This document shows positions 1-8,739 of a stretch of DNA of 64,000 nucleotides, in pieces. The stretch is from Geomicrobium halophilum. GTDB taxonomy: Bacteria; Bacillota; Bacilli; Bacillales; Marinococcaceae. A program made the position numbers and the translations under genes. The stretch's first letter is position 1, and every line of letters starts with the position of its first letter. Where the stretch lies: contig NZ_JACHHJ010000005.1 of NCBI RefSeq assembly GCF_014207655.1, positions 34,511 through 98,510 on the forward strand. The letters run 5' to 3'. The notes beneath the pieces were generated by a model, which saw only the letters and a list, made by a program, of their open reading frames with translations, ran no database searches and had not been told where the DNA came from.

Positions 1-120
1 GAGGAAGATTCGGCGCAAGCAGGAGAAGATTCGGCGCAAGCAGGAGAAGATTCGGCGCAAGCAGGAGAAGATTCGGCGCAAGCAGGAGAAGATTCGGCGC
101 AAGCAGGAGAAGATTCGGCG
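1..120. repeat. 21-bp tandem repeat array (left edge)
   Basis: About 5.7 near-identical copies of a 21-bp unit (GAGAAGATTCGGCGCAAGCAG) run head to tail and are cut by the window edge, so the true array is longer. Only the first visible copy differs, by one base. The reverse complement contains CGCCGAAT, the core also found on a 21-bp period in the array at 57.3-57.5 kb. No start codon or ribosome site makes it a gene. It lies just upstream of the serpin gene. Confidence 0.95.
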
Positions 121-186
121 AACCACAAGAAGTACGGTGTAACCTTTCTTTTGGCCCCACGTCTAAGAGGGTAAAAGGAGGTGGTC

Positions 187-1410
187 ATGGTGCATAGGTG
201 GTACAAAATTTTAGTGCCCTCGGTTCTTGCGCTCGGGCTTTCTGGGTGCGGAACCGGTGAGGGAGATAACGGTGACGCTGCAGTGGACGTTCCTGAGGAT
301 GCTGAACCTTCAGCGGATGTGCTTGATGCTCAGCGTTCGTTTGGGGTGGAGCTTTTCCAAAAAGCTTGGGAGGAGGATCGCAATACGCTTCTTTCCCCGG
401 TTAGTGCTTATATGGCGCTTGCCATGACGTTGAATGGCGCCGATGGAGATACACATGCGGAAATGGCTGAAACGCTTGGGGTTACAGAGAATGAGATGGG
501 GGAATTAAATGAAACGATGCAGGTTATGCTCGCTGAAATGACTTCTTCTGAGGATGTAACGTTTGAACTTGCAAACTCCATTTGGGCAGAGGAGGGCCGA
601 GCTGTTGACGAAGATTTTCATCAAGTGATGGAGGAATACTATGATGCTTCTTTTCATGAGGTTGATTTTTCGGATCCAGCCACTGAAGACACAATGAACG
701 ATTGGGTGAGCGACGAGACGAATGGCATGATTGATGATCTCGTTGATGGTCTGGACCCTGATATGGTGATGATGTTGGTGAATGCACTATATTTTCAAGG
801 TGATTGGACGCTGCCATTTGATGAAGAAGCCACGTATGAAGAAACGTTTACGACCGCTTCCGGAGAGGAGGAAACGGTTAATATGATGACAGAAACCGAG
901 GATTATGCTTACGGGACCTTTGATGGCTATGAAGCTGTTGAGCTTCCCTATGGTGAAAATGAAGATTTTTCTATGATCGCAGCTTTGCCAGATGAAGATG
1001 CAGATCCTGGCGATGTGTTGAACTCGTGGCAAGATCCGGAGTGGTTGGAAGAGCTGGATGAGCAAGAGGTTCAAGTAAATTTTCCATCTTTTGAAATTGA
1101 AGAAGACAATGTTCTTCATCCAATTTTACAAGAAATGAGCATGATCGAAGCGTTTGATTCGGAAGCAGCGGAGTTTCCGCATTTATTTGCAGAAGGTGGG
1201 GGTGGTTTCTTCATAAGTGGAGTTCAGCAAATGACGAAAATGGAAGTGACTGAGGAAGGGACAGAAGCGGCAGCTGCCACAGGTGTCGGGGTTACTTCTG
1301 TATCGAGCTCGACTTCGATGACGTTTGACCGTCCGTTCTTTTTGCTGCTTATGGAAAATGAAACGAAGACGCCACTGTTTATGGGGTATGTAGAGAACCC
1401 AGCTGATTGA
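187..1410 (+). CDS. Serpin-family protease inhibitor, lipoprotein
   Basis: This encodes a serine protease inhibitor of the serpin fold (407 aa), the usual length for a serpin plus export signal. The N-terminus is a lipoprotein signal with lipobox LSGC (Cys21), followed by an acidic linker, so the protein should be anchored outside the membrane. The inhibitory hinge EEGTEAAAATG lies near residues 356-366, and the serpin signature FDRPFF...PLFMGYVENP closes the protein. The alanine-rich hinge suggests a true inhibitor. Counting from the hinge puts the scissile P1 residue near Val372, which would favour elastase- or subtilisin-like targets; that is inference. ATG187 is chosen because AAAGGAGGTG lies just upstream; GTG181 falls inside that site. 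No linked protease gene is visible. Confidence 0.9.
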   Translation: MVHRWYKILVPSVLALGLSGCGTGEGDNGDAAVDVPEDAEPSADVLDAQRSFGVELFQKAWEEDRNTLLSPVSAYMALAMTLNGADGDTHAEMAETLGVTENEMGELNETMQVMLAEMTSSEDVTFELANSIWAEEGRAVDEDFHQVMEEYYDASFHEVDFSDPATEDTMNDWVSDETNGMIDDLVDGLDPDMVMMLVNALYFQGDWTLPFDEEATYEETFTTASGEEETVNMMTETEDYAYGTFDGYEAVELPYGENEDFSMIAALPDEDADPGDVLNSWQDPEWLEELDEQEVQVNFPSFEIEEDNVLHPILQEMSMIEAFDSEAAEFPHLFAEGGGGFFISGVQQMTKMEVTEEGTEAAAATGVGVTSVSSSTSMTFDRPFFLLLMENETKTPLFMGYVENPAD

Positions 1411-1453
1411 CGTCAGCGGGTGGATCGTTTACGCTGTAAGTAATTAAAAAGGT

Positions 1454-1606
1454 CAGGAGGTTCACATTTATCCAATGAAGTAATCACGCGTGTTTATCCC
1501 ATATTTTTAACGAACGGGATACGTGTGTGCTTTTTTGGATATAGAATGTGGACACCTATATCCATATCCTCGTATTCCGTCGCGGGCACAGCTCGGGACT
1601 TTTTTT
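1454..1606 (+). promoter_or_regulatory. Attenuator-like leader of the ABC-F gene
   Basis: A strong Shine-Dalgarno sequence (CAGGAGG, 1454-1460) has no long gene after it. Two terminator-like hairpins follow. The first pairs 1486-1500 with 1516-1529 and ends in six T (1531-1536); it could also terminate serpin transcription. The second pairs GTCGCGGGC (1579-1587) with GCTCGGGAC (1591-1599), with one mismatch, followed by seven T (1600-1606), only 23 nt before the ABC-F start. A terminator directly before a ribosome site is the layout of ribosome-mediated attenuation known for vmlR and other resistance ABC-F genes. Possible leader peptides are the ATG AAG TAA at 1475 and a 20-codon frame at 1546-1608 overlapping the second hairpin. 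Neither is well placed for the visible ribosome site. Confidence 0.6.
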
Positions 1607-1628
1607 AATGGTACTGGAGGGATGGGGT

Positions 1629-3467
1629 ATGAAGATGTTTATTTTTCAGGCGACGAATCTAGCAAAAGAGTGGAACGGGAATGTTTTGTTTCGAGATGTT
1701 GACCTTGAGTTAAAGCAAGGTGAGCATGTGGCTCTTTTTGGGAAAAATGGGACTGGAAAAACAACGTTATTGAATGGCTTATTAGGAAGGATCGCCTTTG
1801 ATGAAGGGAACATCCATCGATTGGTTCCTTTGTCTCAATGGGTAATATTGGATCAAGAATTGGAATCAAAATTAACTGTACGGGAGTTTGTGGAGACAGG
1901 AGCAGTTGAACGTTCTACGTTAAAGAAGGAACTTAAAAAGATAGAGCTTCGCATGGCTGATCCTGAGCAAGCAATGGATGAAGCAGTGATGGAAGAATAT
2001 AGCGAGCTACATGATCGGTTTCTACAAGCCGATGGTTATCAACTAGAAACTGATGTTGAAAAATGTTTGCAAGAAGTTACACTTTCTCCCGATATTTGGG
2101 ACAGTCCAGTCGATCAATTGAGTGGAGGGCAAAAAACACGAACCCAGTTAGCAAGAATTCTTATCCACCATCCAGCATGCTTGATGATGGATGAACCTAC
2201 GAATCACTTGGATCAAGAAACCATTGAGTGGCTGGAAGAGTGGCTGCAGCGTTATGAGGGAGCGGTGTTATTTGTTTCCCATGATCGTTATTTTTTAGAC
2301 CGTACTGCAGATGCCATCTTAGAGTTGGGCACAGATGGCTGCAAACGCTATACCGGAGGTTACACAGAATATAAAAAACAGAAAGATCTTGAATGGCAGA
2401 CACAGGAAACATTGTACCGCAAACAGGAACAGAAACGTCAGGATTTGTTGGAAACCATTCGCAATTATCAGGAATGGTACCAACAGGCGCATCAATCAGC
2501 GGGGAAAAATGATTTTGCGAGAGCAAAAGCTAAGAAAAATGTCTCTCGTTTTAAAGCAAAGGAAAGGGAACTTGAACGCCTGGAAAATGATCAGGTTCAA
2601 AAACCGCAGAAAGCTCAACGGATGAATATGCAATTAGGCCCGCATTCGTTTTCCGCGAGGACGTTATTACGGTTAGAGGATGTTTCTTTTTCCTATCCTC
2701 ATTTCCATTTGTTCGAGGAATTAAATGTAACTGTCAATCGTGGAGACCGAATCGCGGTGATTGGCCCCAATGGATCTGGAAAAACCACACTTTTAAAACT
2801 TATGATCGGATCGCTTTCGCCGTCTTCAGGGGCAGTCAAAATGAATCCGCAAACAAAGGTTGGGTATTTCGCACAGGAACTGGATCATTTACAAGAAGAG
2901 CAAACCATTCTTGATTATTTTTTATCCATTCCAGATGTCGTTCAATCAGAGATTCGAACGCTTCTCGGAAGTTTTCTTTTTTCGAAAGATGCGGTTTATA
3001 AAAAGATTGGCGATTTGAGTATGGGGGAGAAATGTCGGATCGCGTTTTTAAAACTGTATTTAAGTGAAGCAAACTTGCTCGTCCTCGATGAACCGACGAA
3101 TTTCCTTGATATTGATACACGAGAAGTGATGGAAGCAGTTTTGGAAAGCTACAGCGGTGCGTTTGTTCTCGTCTCCCATGATCGCTATTTACTCGAAAAT
3201 ATGGCAAATCGTATTTGGCGTTTGGACGGAGTCGACGTAGAAGATTATCAAGGAAATTACACTGAATATCAGGAGTATCAGGAACAACCTAAATTAAATG
3301 CTGAAGATCAGGGGAGGGAAAATGAGCTTCGACAGCTCCAACTAGAGCTGACAGCTTTAATCACCACGGATATGGAAGGTGAAGCAGAGGAAGAAAAGGA
3401 AGAAAAGCTCAATCGTATAAAAGAAGTCAGAAGACAGATTCAGAAAATTGAGGGGAGCTTTGAGTAA
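1629..3467 (+). CDS. ABC-F family ATP-binding protein, VmlR/Vga-like
   Basis: This is a soluble twin-ATPase ABC-F protein (612 aa) with no membrane segments; such proteins act on the ribosome. The first Walker A GKNGTGKTT is at about residues 38-46, followed by signature LSGGQ and DEPTNHLD. The second domain has GPNGSGKTT, a variant signature LSMGE and DEPTNFLD. A charged linker joins the domains, and there is a Glu/Lys-rich C-terminal tail. The LSMGE signature and general layout resemble VmlR/VgaA, which dislodge lincosamides, streptogramins A or pleuromutilins; a housekeeping ABC-F role cannot be excluded. ATG1629 is chosen because GGAGG lies 8 nt upstream; the longer GTG1548 frame would begin inside the attenuator. 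The attenuator-like leader supports a drug-inducible role. Confidence 0.85.
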   Translation: MKMFIFQATNLAKEWNGNVLFRDVDLELKQGEHVALFGKNGTGKTTLLNGLLGRIAFDEGNIHRLVPLSQWVILDQELESKLTVREFVETGAVERSTLKKELKKIELRMADPEQAMDEAVMEEYSELHDRFLQADGYQLETDVEKCLQEVTLSPDIWDSPVDQLSGGQKTRTQLARILIHHPACLMMDEPTNHLDQETIEWLEEWLQRYEGAVLFVSHDRYFLDRTADAILELGTDGCKRYTGGYTEYKKQKDLEWQTQETLYRKQEQKRQDLLETIRNYQEWYQQAHQSAGKNDFARAKAKKNVSRFKAKERELERLENDQVQKPQKAQRMNMQLGPHSFSARTLLRLEDVSFSYPHFHLFEELNVTVNRGDRIAVIGPNGSGKTTLLKLMIGSLSPSSGAVKMNPQTKVGYFAQELDHLQEEQTILDYFLSIPDVVQSEIRTLLGSFLFSKDAVYKKIGDLSMGEKCRIAFLKLYLSEANLLVLDEPTNFLDIDTREVMEAVLESYSGAFVLVSHDRYLLENMANRIWRLDGVDVEDYQGNYTEYQEYQEQPKLNAEDQGRENELRQLQLELTALITTDMEGEAEEEKEEKLNRIKEVRRQIQKIEGSFE

Positions 3468-3490
3468 GTGGAAAGTTGGTTCGCGCGTGA

Positions 3491-3534
3491 AAAGGACAGC
3501 AGCATGTCATGGAATGGCTTTTGAGCTGTCCTTT
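3491..3534 (+). terminator. Hairpin terminator after the ABC-F gene
   Basis: A perfect 10-bp stem (AAAGGACAGC / GCTGTCCTTT) surrounds a 24-nt loop just after the ABC-F stop codon. The T-run is short, so termination may be modest. Confidence 0.6.
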
Positions 3535-3719
3535 ATAGGCAGGTAAGAAGTATAAATCAACTTTCTTATCTGCATGAGTGCAACTCAGACTTTCACCATA
3601 AAGCCAAGTTTTCTAATAGGATCGGGGGACATCCTTCATAATAATTATAATGTTGCTAAAATTTAACGGATATATTAGTATATTAACAATATCAAAGATT
3701 TTTAATGAGGTGGGTACAT

Positions 3720-5333
3720 ATGAAAAAGTTACTGCCGATCATAGGGGCTAGCTTGTTTCTTGGGGCAACGGCATGTACGGATGACGATGATGTTAGTACA
3801 GATACGGATGGAACAGAAGATGCGGCAGGGGAGGAAGAAGCCTCTGACTCTGTTGATGGGGGCAATATGATTTTTGCTATGCCTTCGGATGCGGTTACGC
3901 TTGATCCGCAAGCCTCCACTGATCTACCTTCCAATATTATCGCGGATAATGTATATGAGTCATTACTGTATTACGATGAGAATACAGAGATTCAGCCGCG
4001 GCTGGCGGAAAGTTATGAGCAATTAGATGAACATACGTGGGAGTTTAATCTTGAAGAGAATGTGACGTTCCATGATGGAGAACCTTTCAACGCATATGCT
4101 GTCGTGGCGACTTTTGATCGTCTTCTGGATCCTGAAATGGCCTCCCCGCGTGCCTTGCTTTTTGAACTAGTAGAGGATGTAGAAGCTGTTGGTGAATATA
4201 CTGTGGAAATCACAACGAGTGACCCGTATGCTCCCTTACCTGCTCATATGGCTCATGTTTCGGCTGGTATTTTAAGTCCGGCAGCGATTGAAGCGGATGC
4301 CGAAGGGGAACAAAGTCTAGATACTAATCCTGTAGGGACAGGCCCTTTTGAATTTGAGAGCTGGGAACAAGGCAATGAAGTCGTGCTCAATAACAATACA
4401 GATTATTGGGGAGATCCTGCGAATCTCGACTCACTCACCTTTAGCGTTGTCCCTGAACAAGGCACACGGATTGGGATGCTAGAAAACGGAGAAGCACATT
4501 TTGTTCAACAAGTTGAGCCGGCAAATATCCCCCAAGTGGAGGCCATAGACGGGGCTCACCTAGTGAGTGAGGAAGGTTTTGGTTTTGATTATATCGGATT
4601 CAATACAGAGAATGAACCCTTTGATGATCCTCAGGTAAGGCGGGCTTTATCCATGGCCCTTGATAAAGAAGTCATTGTGGAAGGTCTATATGAAGGTTAT
4701 GGCACGGTCGCCGATGGGCCGCTGCCTGACATGACGTTCGGGTCCAGTGATAATGTCGATCCTTTACCTTATGATCCTGAACAGGCGCAAGAGTTGTTGG
4801 GTGAAGCAGGATATGGAGATGGTTTTTCGGCTACTCTTATGACCAACGATGCTAATCCGATGCGGCTGCAGATTGCTGAGTTAGTCCAAGACGAACTATC
4901 TCAACTCGGTGTAGATGTATCCATTGAGCAGATGGAATGGGGAGCTTACCTTGATGCTGTAACGGAAGGCGAAGCGGGAGATATGTATATTCTCGGCTGG
5001 TCGGCCCAGACGGGTGACGCGGATTTTGCGCTTCAGCCCAATTTTCACTCGGATAACATCGGCCCTCCGGGAAATCATACTCGTTATGAAAACGAAGAAG
5101 TCGATGAACTGTTAGTCGAAGCCAGCCAAGAGATGGACGAAGAGGCTCGTCTTCAGTTATACGAAGAAGTGGAACAAATTCTGATTGATGAGGCACCGAT
5201 GATTTATACCTTGCATACGGATTATGTGGTTGGTATTTCAGATAGCGTTGAAGGTTTTGTTCAACAGCCGAGCGGTCTTTTCATTCTGGAAAACGTAACG
5301 ATTTCAGAAGAAGCTGAGGGAACTGGGTACTAA
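3720..5333 (+). CDS. Peptide/solute ABC transporter substrate-binding lipoprotein (SBP_bac_5)
   Basis: This is an extracytoplasmic binding protein of the OppA/DppE family (537 aa). It has a lipoprotein signal (LGATAC, Cys19) and an acidic Asp/Glu-rich linker typical of halophile exoproteins. The family features LDPQAS, the WEFNLEENVTFHDGEPF block and NPVGTGPF are visible. ATG3720 is preferred over ATG3705 because GAGGTG sits 7 nt upstream. No permease or ATPase of the Opp/Dpp type is nearby, so it is an orphan that must share a transporter encoded elsewhere. The next gene, a C45-type amide hydrolase, starts 77 bp downstream; a shared role in peptide or N-acyl substrate handling is only a guess. 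Confidence 0.9.
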   Translation: MKKLLPIIGASLFLGATACTDDDDVSTDTDGTEDAAGEEEASDSVDGGNMIFAMPSDAVTLDPQASTDLPSNIIADNVYESLLYYDENTEIQPRLAESYEQLDEHTWEFNLEENVTFHDGEPFNAYAVVATFDRLLDPEMASPRALLFELVEDVEAVGEYTVEITTSDPYAPLPAHMAHVSAGILSPAAIEADAEGEQSLDTNPVGTGPFEFESWEQGNEVVLNNNTDYWGDPANLDSLTFSVVPEQGTRIGMLENGEAHFVQQVEPANIPQVEAIDGAHLVSEEGFGFDYIGFNTENEPFDDPQVRRALSMALDKEVIVEGLYEGYGTVADGPLPDMTFGSSDNVDPLPYDPEQAQELLGEAGYGDGFSATLMTNDANPMRLQIAELVQDELSQLGVDVSIEQMEWGAYLDAVTEGEAGDMYILGWSAQTGDADFALQPNFHSDNIGPPGNHTRYENEEVDELLVEASQEMDEEARLQLYEEVEQILIDEAPMIYTLHTDYVVGISDSVEGFVQQPSGLFILENVTISEEAEGTGY

Positions 5334-5410
5334 GCACTTATTTCTTTATTATTCACATTCAATCCATTATCCTTGAAACAAACTAGCTGAAAAAAGAAGG
5401 TCATATTTCA

Positions 5411-6472
5411 ATGAAGCACATCTATAGTAACATCATTCAGTTTCGAGGAAATCATTATGATTTTGGCTATATGCAAGGAAAAAAACTCAAAGATTCACTT
5501 ATGGTAAAAAATAGGGAAAATCAATGGAAGGTTCGAAAACCGAGGTTTATCATCGATGCAGCCGAAGTAAAACAGGCAATCCTGCCCTTTGCCCCTGGAG
5601 TTTGGGATGAACTGCTTGGCTTGCAGGATGCATTGGAATGGCCGATAGAACGGGTGTTGCAAGAGTTTGGGGGATATCGCTTGAATATTAACCGTTCCGG
5701 TTGTTCGATCCTTGCAGGAGAAAATTATTTTATCCGTAATTATGATTATCATCCCAAGACTTACGATGGGCGGTACCTCTTGTACCAACCCACGGATCAA
5801 GGTTATGCCATGATTGGTCCGAGTCAACGGATCACTGGACGGATGGATGGTATGAATGAAAAAGGGCTGGTGATGGGTTATAACCTCACCAATCGTAGAA
5901 AGCCGGGGGATGGTTTCATTTGCAGTATGATTGGCCGACTGATATTAGAGTCGTGTGCAAATGTAACGGAAGCGGTAGAGATGGTGCGAGAAATTCCCCA
6001 TCGTCACTCCTTTAGCTACGCTGTATATGATTCCGTTGATGAGATGGTGGTCATTGAATCTTCCCCGCGGGGTGTTGAGGCACGTGCTGCGACCGCTTGT
6101 ACGAATCATTTTGAAAGATTGAAGCAGGAAAATCGATTTAACCTTGATGATTCAATGCTCCGCTTGGCATTGATGGAGGCGTCTGATGCCGGCAATGCTT
6201 ACGACGCCTTTCGATTGCTCAACGATACGGATAATGACATTTTTTCTACAAAATATAAGAGCTGGGCAGGGACCATTCATACATCTGCATACATTCCTTC
6301 GGAAATGAAAGCCTGGATCGGCTTAGGCGGGGATCAGGACCCGATTGAATTTGATTTTACGAAATGGCTTGAAGGAGAAGATGTTGACAAAGACAGGATT
6401 ACAGGTGAAGTAGATACGGATCTGCCGTTTGTTCATATGGATGAAAAGGCGGATTGGTTTCAGAGAAGGTAG
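5411..6472 (+). CDS. C45-family autoproteolytic acyltransferase/hydrolase
   Basis: The 353-aa product belongs to the N-terminal nucleophile hydrolases related to acyl-CoA:6-aminopenicillanate acyltransferase (peptidase family C45). The likely nucleophile is Cys98 in RSGCSI, which becomes the new N-terminus after self-cleavage. It is followed by the family block FIRNYDYHP and by ITGRMDGMNEKGLVMGYN. These enzymes cleave or form linear amide bonds; the substrate here is unknown. There is no signal peptide, so it is cytoplasmic. It lies between an orphan peptide-binding protein and a DrrAB-type exporter, so processing of an imported peptide or N-acyl compound is possible but unproven. Confidence 0.85.
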   Translation: MKHIYSNIIQFRGNHYDFGYMQGKKLKDSLMVKNRENQWKVRKPRFIIDAAEVKQAILPFAPGVWDELLGLQDALEWPIERVLQEFGGYRLNINRSGCSILAGENYFIRNYDYHPKTYDGRYLLYQPTDQGYAMIGPSQRITGRMDGMNEKGLVMGYNLTNRRKPGDGFICSMIGRLILESCANVTEAVEMVREIPHRHSFSYAVYDSVDEMVVIESSPRGVEARAATACTNHFERLKQENRFNLDDSMLRLALMEASDAGNAYDAFRLLNDTDNDIFSTKYKSWAGTIHTSAYIPSEMKAWIGLGGDQDPIEFDFTKWLEGEDVDKDRITGEVDTDLPFVHMDEKADWFQRR

Positions 6473-6583
6473 GTCTTTGGAGGCAAGGACCTATCGTTTT
6501 TTATGGTTAGAGCAAACACATACGTTGACAGAATGGGACTCTATATTAAAATAGTACTAGGTTTAAAAAGGAGTGAGCCGGGT

Positions 6584-7498
6584 TTGATAGACGTTCAAAA
6601 CTTAAAAAAATCCTATAAATCATTTCAGGCTGTTAACAACAGCAACTTTCATGTTAAAGAAGGAGAAATTTTTGGCTTCCTTGGTCCCAATGGAGCAGGG
6701 AAAAGTACGACGATTAACATATTATCCACGATGCTTAAGCCAACGAGCGGTGAGGTGACCATTAATGGATACGATGTGACAAAACACCGAAACCGCGTGC
6801 GCGAGAGCATAGGTATTATTTTTCAGGAAAACACGCTAGATGAGAAATTAACAGCAAAAGAAAATTTAATGCTTCATTGTAAATTTTACGGGGTTCCACG
6901 GTTGAAACGAAAAGCCCGGATTAATGAAGTGCTGGAAATCGTTGATCTTAAAGATAGCGTCAATAGTCTTGTGGAGAAATTCTCCGGTGGTATGCAACGG
7001 CGGTTGGAAATTGCCCGCGGACTGCTCCATTATCCGAAAGTCCTCTTTCTCGATGAGCCATCCGTTGGACTTGATCCGCAAACGAGGGCTCACATCTGGG
7101 AATATATTTTAAGGCTAAAAGAAAAAGAGAACATTACGATGTTTTTAACAACCCATTATTTGGATGAAGCTGAGATCAGTGACCGTGTGGCGATTATGGA
7201 TCACGGGGACATTATCGCGATTGACAAACCGAAAAAATTAAAACAGCAGCTCGGCGGCGATATTATTGAAATGACAACGACGGATAATGAAGCCGCGATC
7301 CAAGAGATCAAGGCTAATTTCGATGTCGTCGACGTATCGTTAAAGGACGACGTGATTTACTGTAAAGTAGAAAATAGTGATGCGTTTGTATCGAATTTCA
7401 TTAAAACACTTCAGACCCCGCTTACTGGGTTGGATATTCGAAAGCCTACGCTGAATGACGTCTTTCTATCGTTTACAGGACGAGAAATCAGGGATTGA
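6584..7498 (+). CDS. ABC exporter ATPase, DrrA/CcmA type
   Basis: This is the ATP-binding subunit (304 aa) of an ABC-2 type exporter. It shows Walker A GPNGAGKST, Q-loop FQENTLDEKLTAKEN, signature FSGGMQRR, Walker B LFLDEPSVGLDP and the H-loop TTHYLDEAE. The C-terminal extension fits the DrrA (daunorubicin resistance) subgroup. TTG6584 is chosen because AAAAAGGAGTG lies about 8 nt upstream and homology begins there; ATG6503 would add 27 residues with no ribosome site. It pairs with the permease that follows. The substrate is not known: antibiotics, lipids or polysaccharide are all possible for this family. Confidence 0.9.
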   Translation: MIDVQNLKKSYKSFQAVNNSNFHVKEGEIFGFLGPNGAGKSTTINILSTMLKPTSGEVTINGYDVTKHRNRVRESIGIIFQENTLDEKLTAKENLMLHCKFYGVPRLKRKARINEVLEIVDLKDSVNSLVEKFSGGMQRRLEIARGLLHYPKVLFLDEPSVGLDPQTRAHIWEYILRLKEKENITMFLTTHYLDEAEISDRVAIMDHGDIIAIDKPKKLKQQLGGDIIEMTTTDNEAAIQEIKANFDVVDVSLKDDVIYCKVENSDAFVSNFIKTLQTPLTGLDIRKPTLNDVFLSFTGREIRD

Positions 7499-7511
7499 GG
7501 AGGATGGAATC

Positions 7512-8336
7512 GTGGAAGGTATTATCGCCATTTGGCAGCGCGATATTATTAAATTTTTTAGAGATCGTGCACGGATGATCGGCTCTTTTTCCATGCCGAT
7601 TTTATTTTTGGTCGTTTTTGGCGTAGGCATGGGTGGGTCAATGGAATCATTAGTGGCTGCCGGGGTAGGTCCAGAAGAAGATTTTAATTATGTAGAGTTT
7701 ATCTTTCCGGGTATTGTATCGATGACGTTGCTGATGACTTCGGTTTTTTCTTCCCTCTCAGTGATTCAAGATCGTGATTTTGGCTATATGCGTGAAATTC
7801 TTGTTTCACCAGTTTCCCGGGTGAATATCGCCATTGGTAAAATGCTTGGCTCAGCGTCAGTAGCGTTTATACAAGGGGTCATGATGTTTGTGCTTATGCC
7901 TTTTCTAGGTATTACCATTGATTTTGTATCATTTTTGCAAGTACTTCCAGTTATGTTTATGATCGCTTGTGCATTTTCCTCACTCGGTCTTTTCGTAGCG
8001 AGTTTACTGAATTCGATGCAAGGGTTCCAGCTTGTGGTTAACATTCTAGTAATGCCGATGGTTTTCTTGTCCGGTGCCTTGTTTCCTTTGAACAATATGC
8101 CGGGCTGGGTTGATTTTCTTGTGACGCTCAACCCTGTTACTTATGGTGTTGATCTCATGAAACATATTATGATTGATGTGGAGAACTTGAGTGCGATGGT
8201 GCAAGAAGAAATGGGACTGAACCTTACATTCTTTGGACAACCCGTGACCATGATGGGTGAAATCATCTTTTTGTTAGGATTTACAACGCTATTAATCCTG
8301 CTTGCGACCCTTAGTTTTAGACGGGCAAACGACTAG
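7512..8336 (+). CDS. ABC-2 type exporter permease, DrrB type
   Basis: The 274-aa product is an integral membrane permease with about six hydrophobic segments and the ABC-2 core pattern, including a LSGALFPLNNMPGW motif before the last helices. It starts 13 bp after the ATPase gene, with GAGGAGGA at 7496-7503 serving GTG7512. The two genes should form one exporter of two ATPases and two permeases. A longer frame from ATG7455 would overlap the ATPase gene by 44 bp and is less likely. The substrate cannot be read from the sequence. Confidence 0.88.
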   Translation: MEGIIAIWQRDIIKFFRDRARMIGSFSMPILFLVVFGVGMGGSMESLVAAGVGPEEDFNYVEFIFPGIVSMTLLMTSVFSSLSVIQDRDFGYMREILVSPVSRVNIAIGKMLGSASVAFIQGVMMFVLMPFLGITIDFVSFLQVLPVMFMIACAFSSLGLFVASLLNSMQGFQLVVNILVMPMVFLSGALFPLNNMPGWVDFLVTLNPVTYGVDLMKHIMIDVENLSAMVQEEMGLNLTFFGQPVTMMGEIIFLLGFTTLLILLATLSFRRAND

Positions 8337-8415
8337 ATAAGGTATGAAACTAGCTTTTTAGCTGGATCAGAACCGTGATGAATCATGGCAATCAGCACAA
8401 TTGTTATTAAGCTAA

Positions 8416-8450
8416 AGGACGCTCTTCTCGAATAAGAAGACGTCCTTTTT
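8416..8450 (+). terminator. Rho-independent terminator after the DrrAB-like operon
   Basis: A stem of AGGACGCTCTTCT with AGAAGACGTCCT (one bulge) is followed by five T. It separates the exporter operon from the iron-siderophore operon. Confidence 0.85.
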
Positions 8451-8703
8451 GAATTGGTTCAGATTAAGTCATAGGTTTATCTGTTCTCGATAGGGTGAGA
8501 TATGTGAAAGGACTGTTTTTCCCATTCGTAGATACACGCTCCCTCTTATATCCCTTCATATACAAGACGCTCATTTTTGCTTGTCCCCTTTTTATACTAA
8601 CTCTAACGATAGGCTCCAGTTGTTGAATATTCTCTGTTTTGGTTAAATTGACATTCCTTATTTTGATCTTTCCCTGCATGGATGGTATAATTTCCACGTA
8701 TCA
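8451..8703. other. Intergenic stretch before the siderophore importer
   Basis: About 250 bp lie between the terminator and the Fur box. A 77-codon minus-strand frame (8464-8697, GTG start) crosses it, but it has no ribosome site and no family I recognise. I see no RNA gene or repeat here. Confidence 0.5.
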
Positions 8704-8723
8704 TGATAATGATTCTCATTTTC
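8704..8723 (+). promoter_or_regulatory. Fur box upstream of the siderophore importer
   Basis: TGATAATGATTCTCA (8704-8718) matches the Bacillus 7-1-7 Fur consensus at all but one position, and the 19-bp classical box at 8705-8723 matches 17 of 19. It lies 16 nt before the ATG of the binding-protein gene, so iron-bound Fur should repress the importer operon. Confidence 0.9.
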
Positions 8724-8739
8724 ACAAAGGGGGTATTCG

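Noticed and set aside
1-120. CRISPR array
   Set aside because: The repeats are contiguous 21-mers without unique spacers, and no cas gene is present in the window.
8464-8697. 77-codon minus-strand ORF before the siderophore importer
   Set aside because: It has a GTG start with no ribosome site and no recognised family, and it ends near the Fur box; probably chance.
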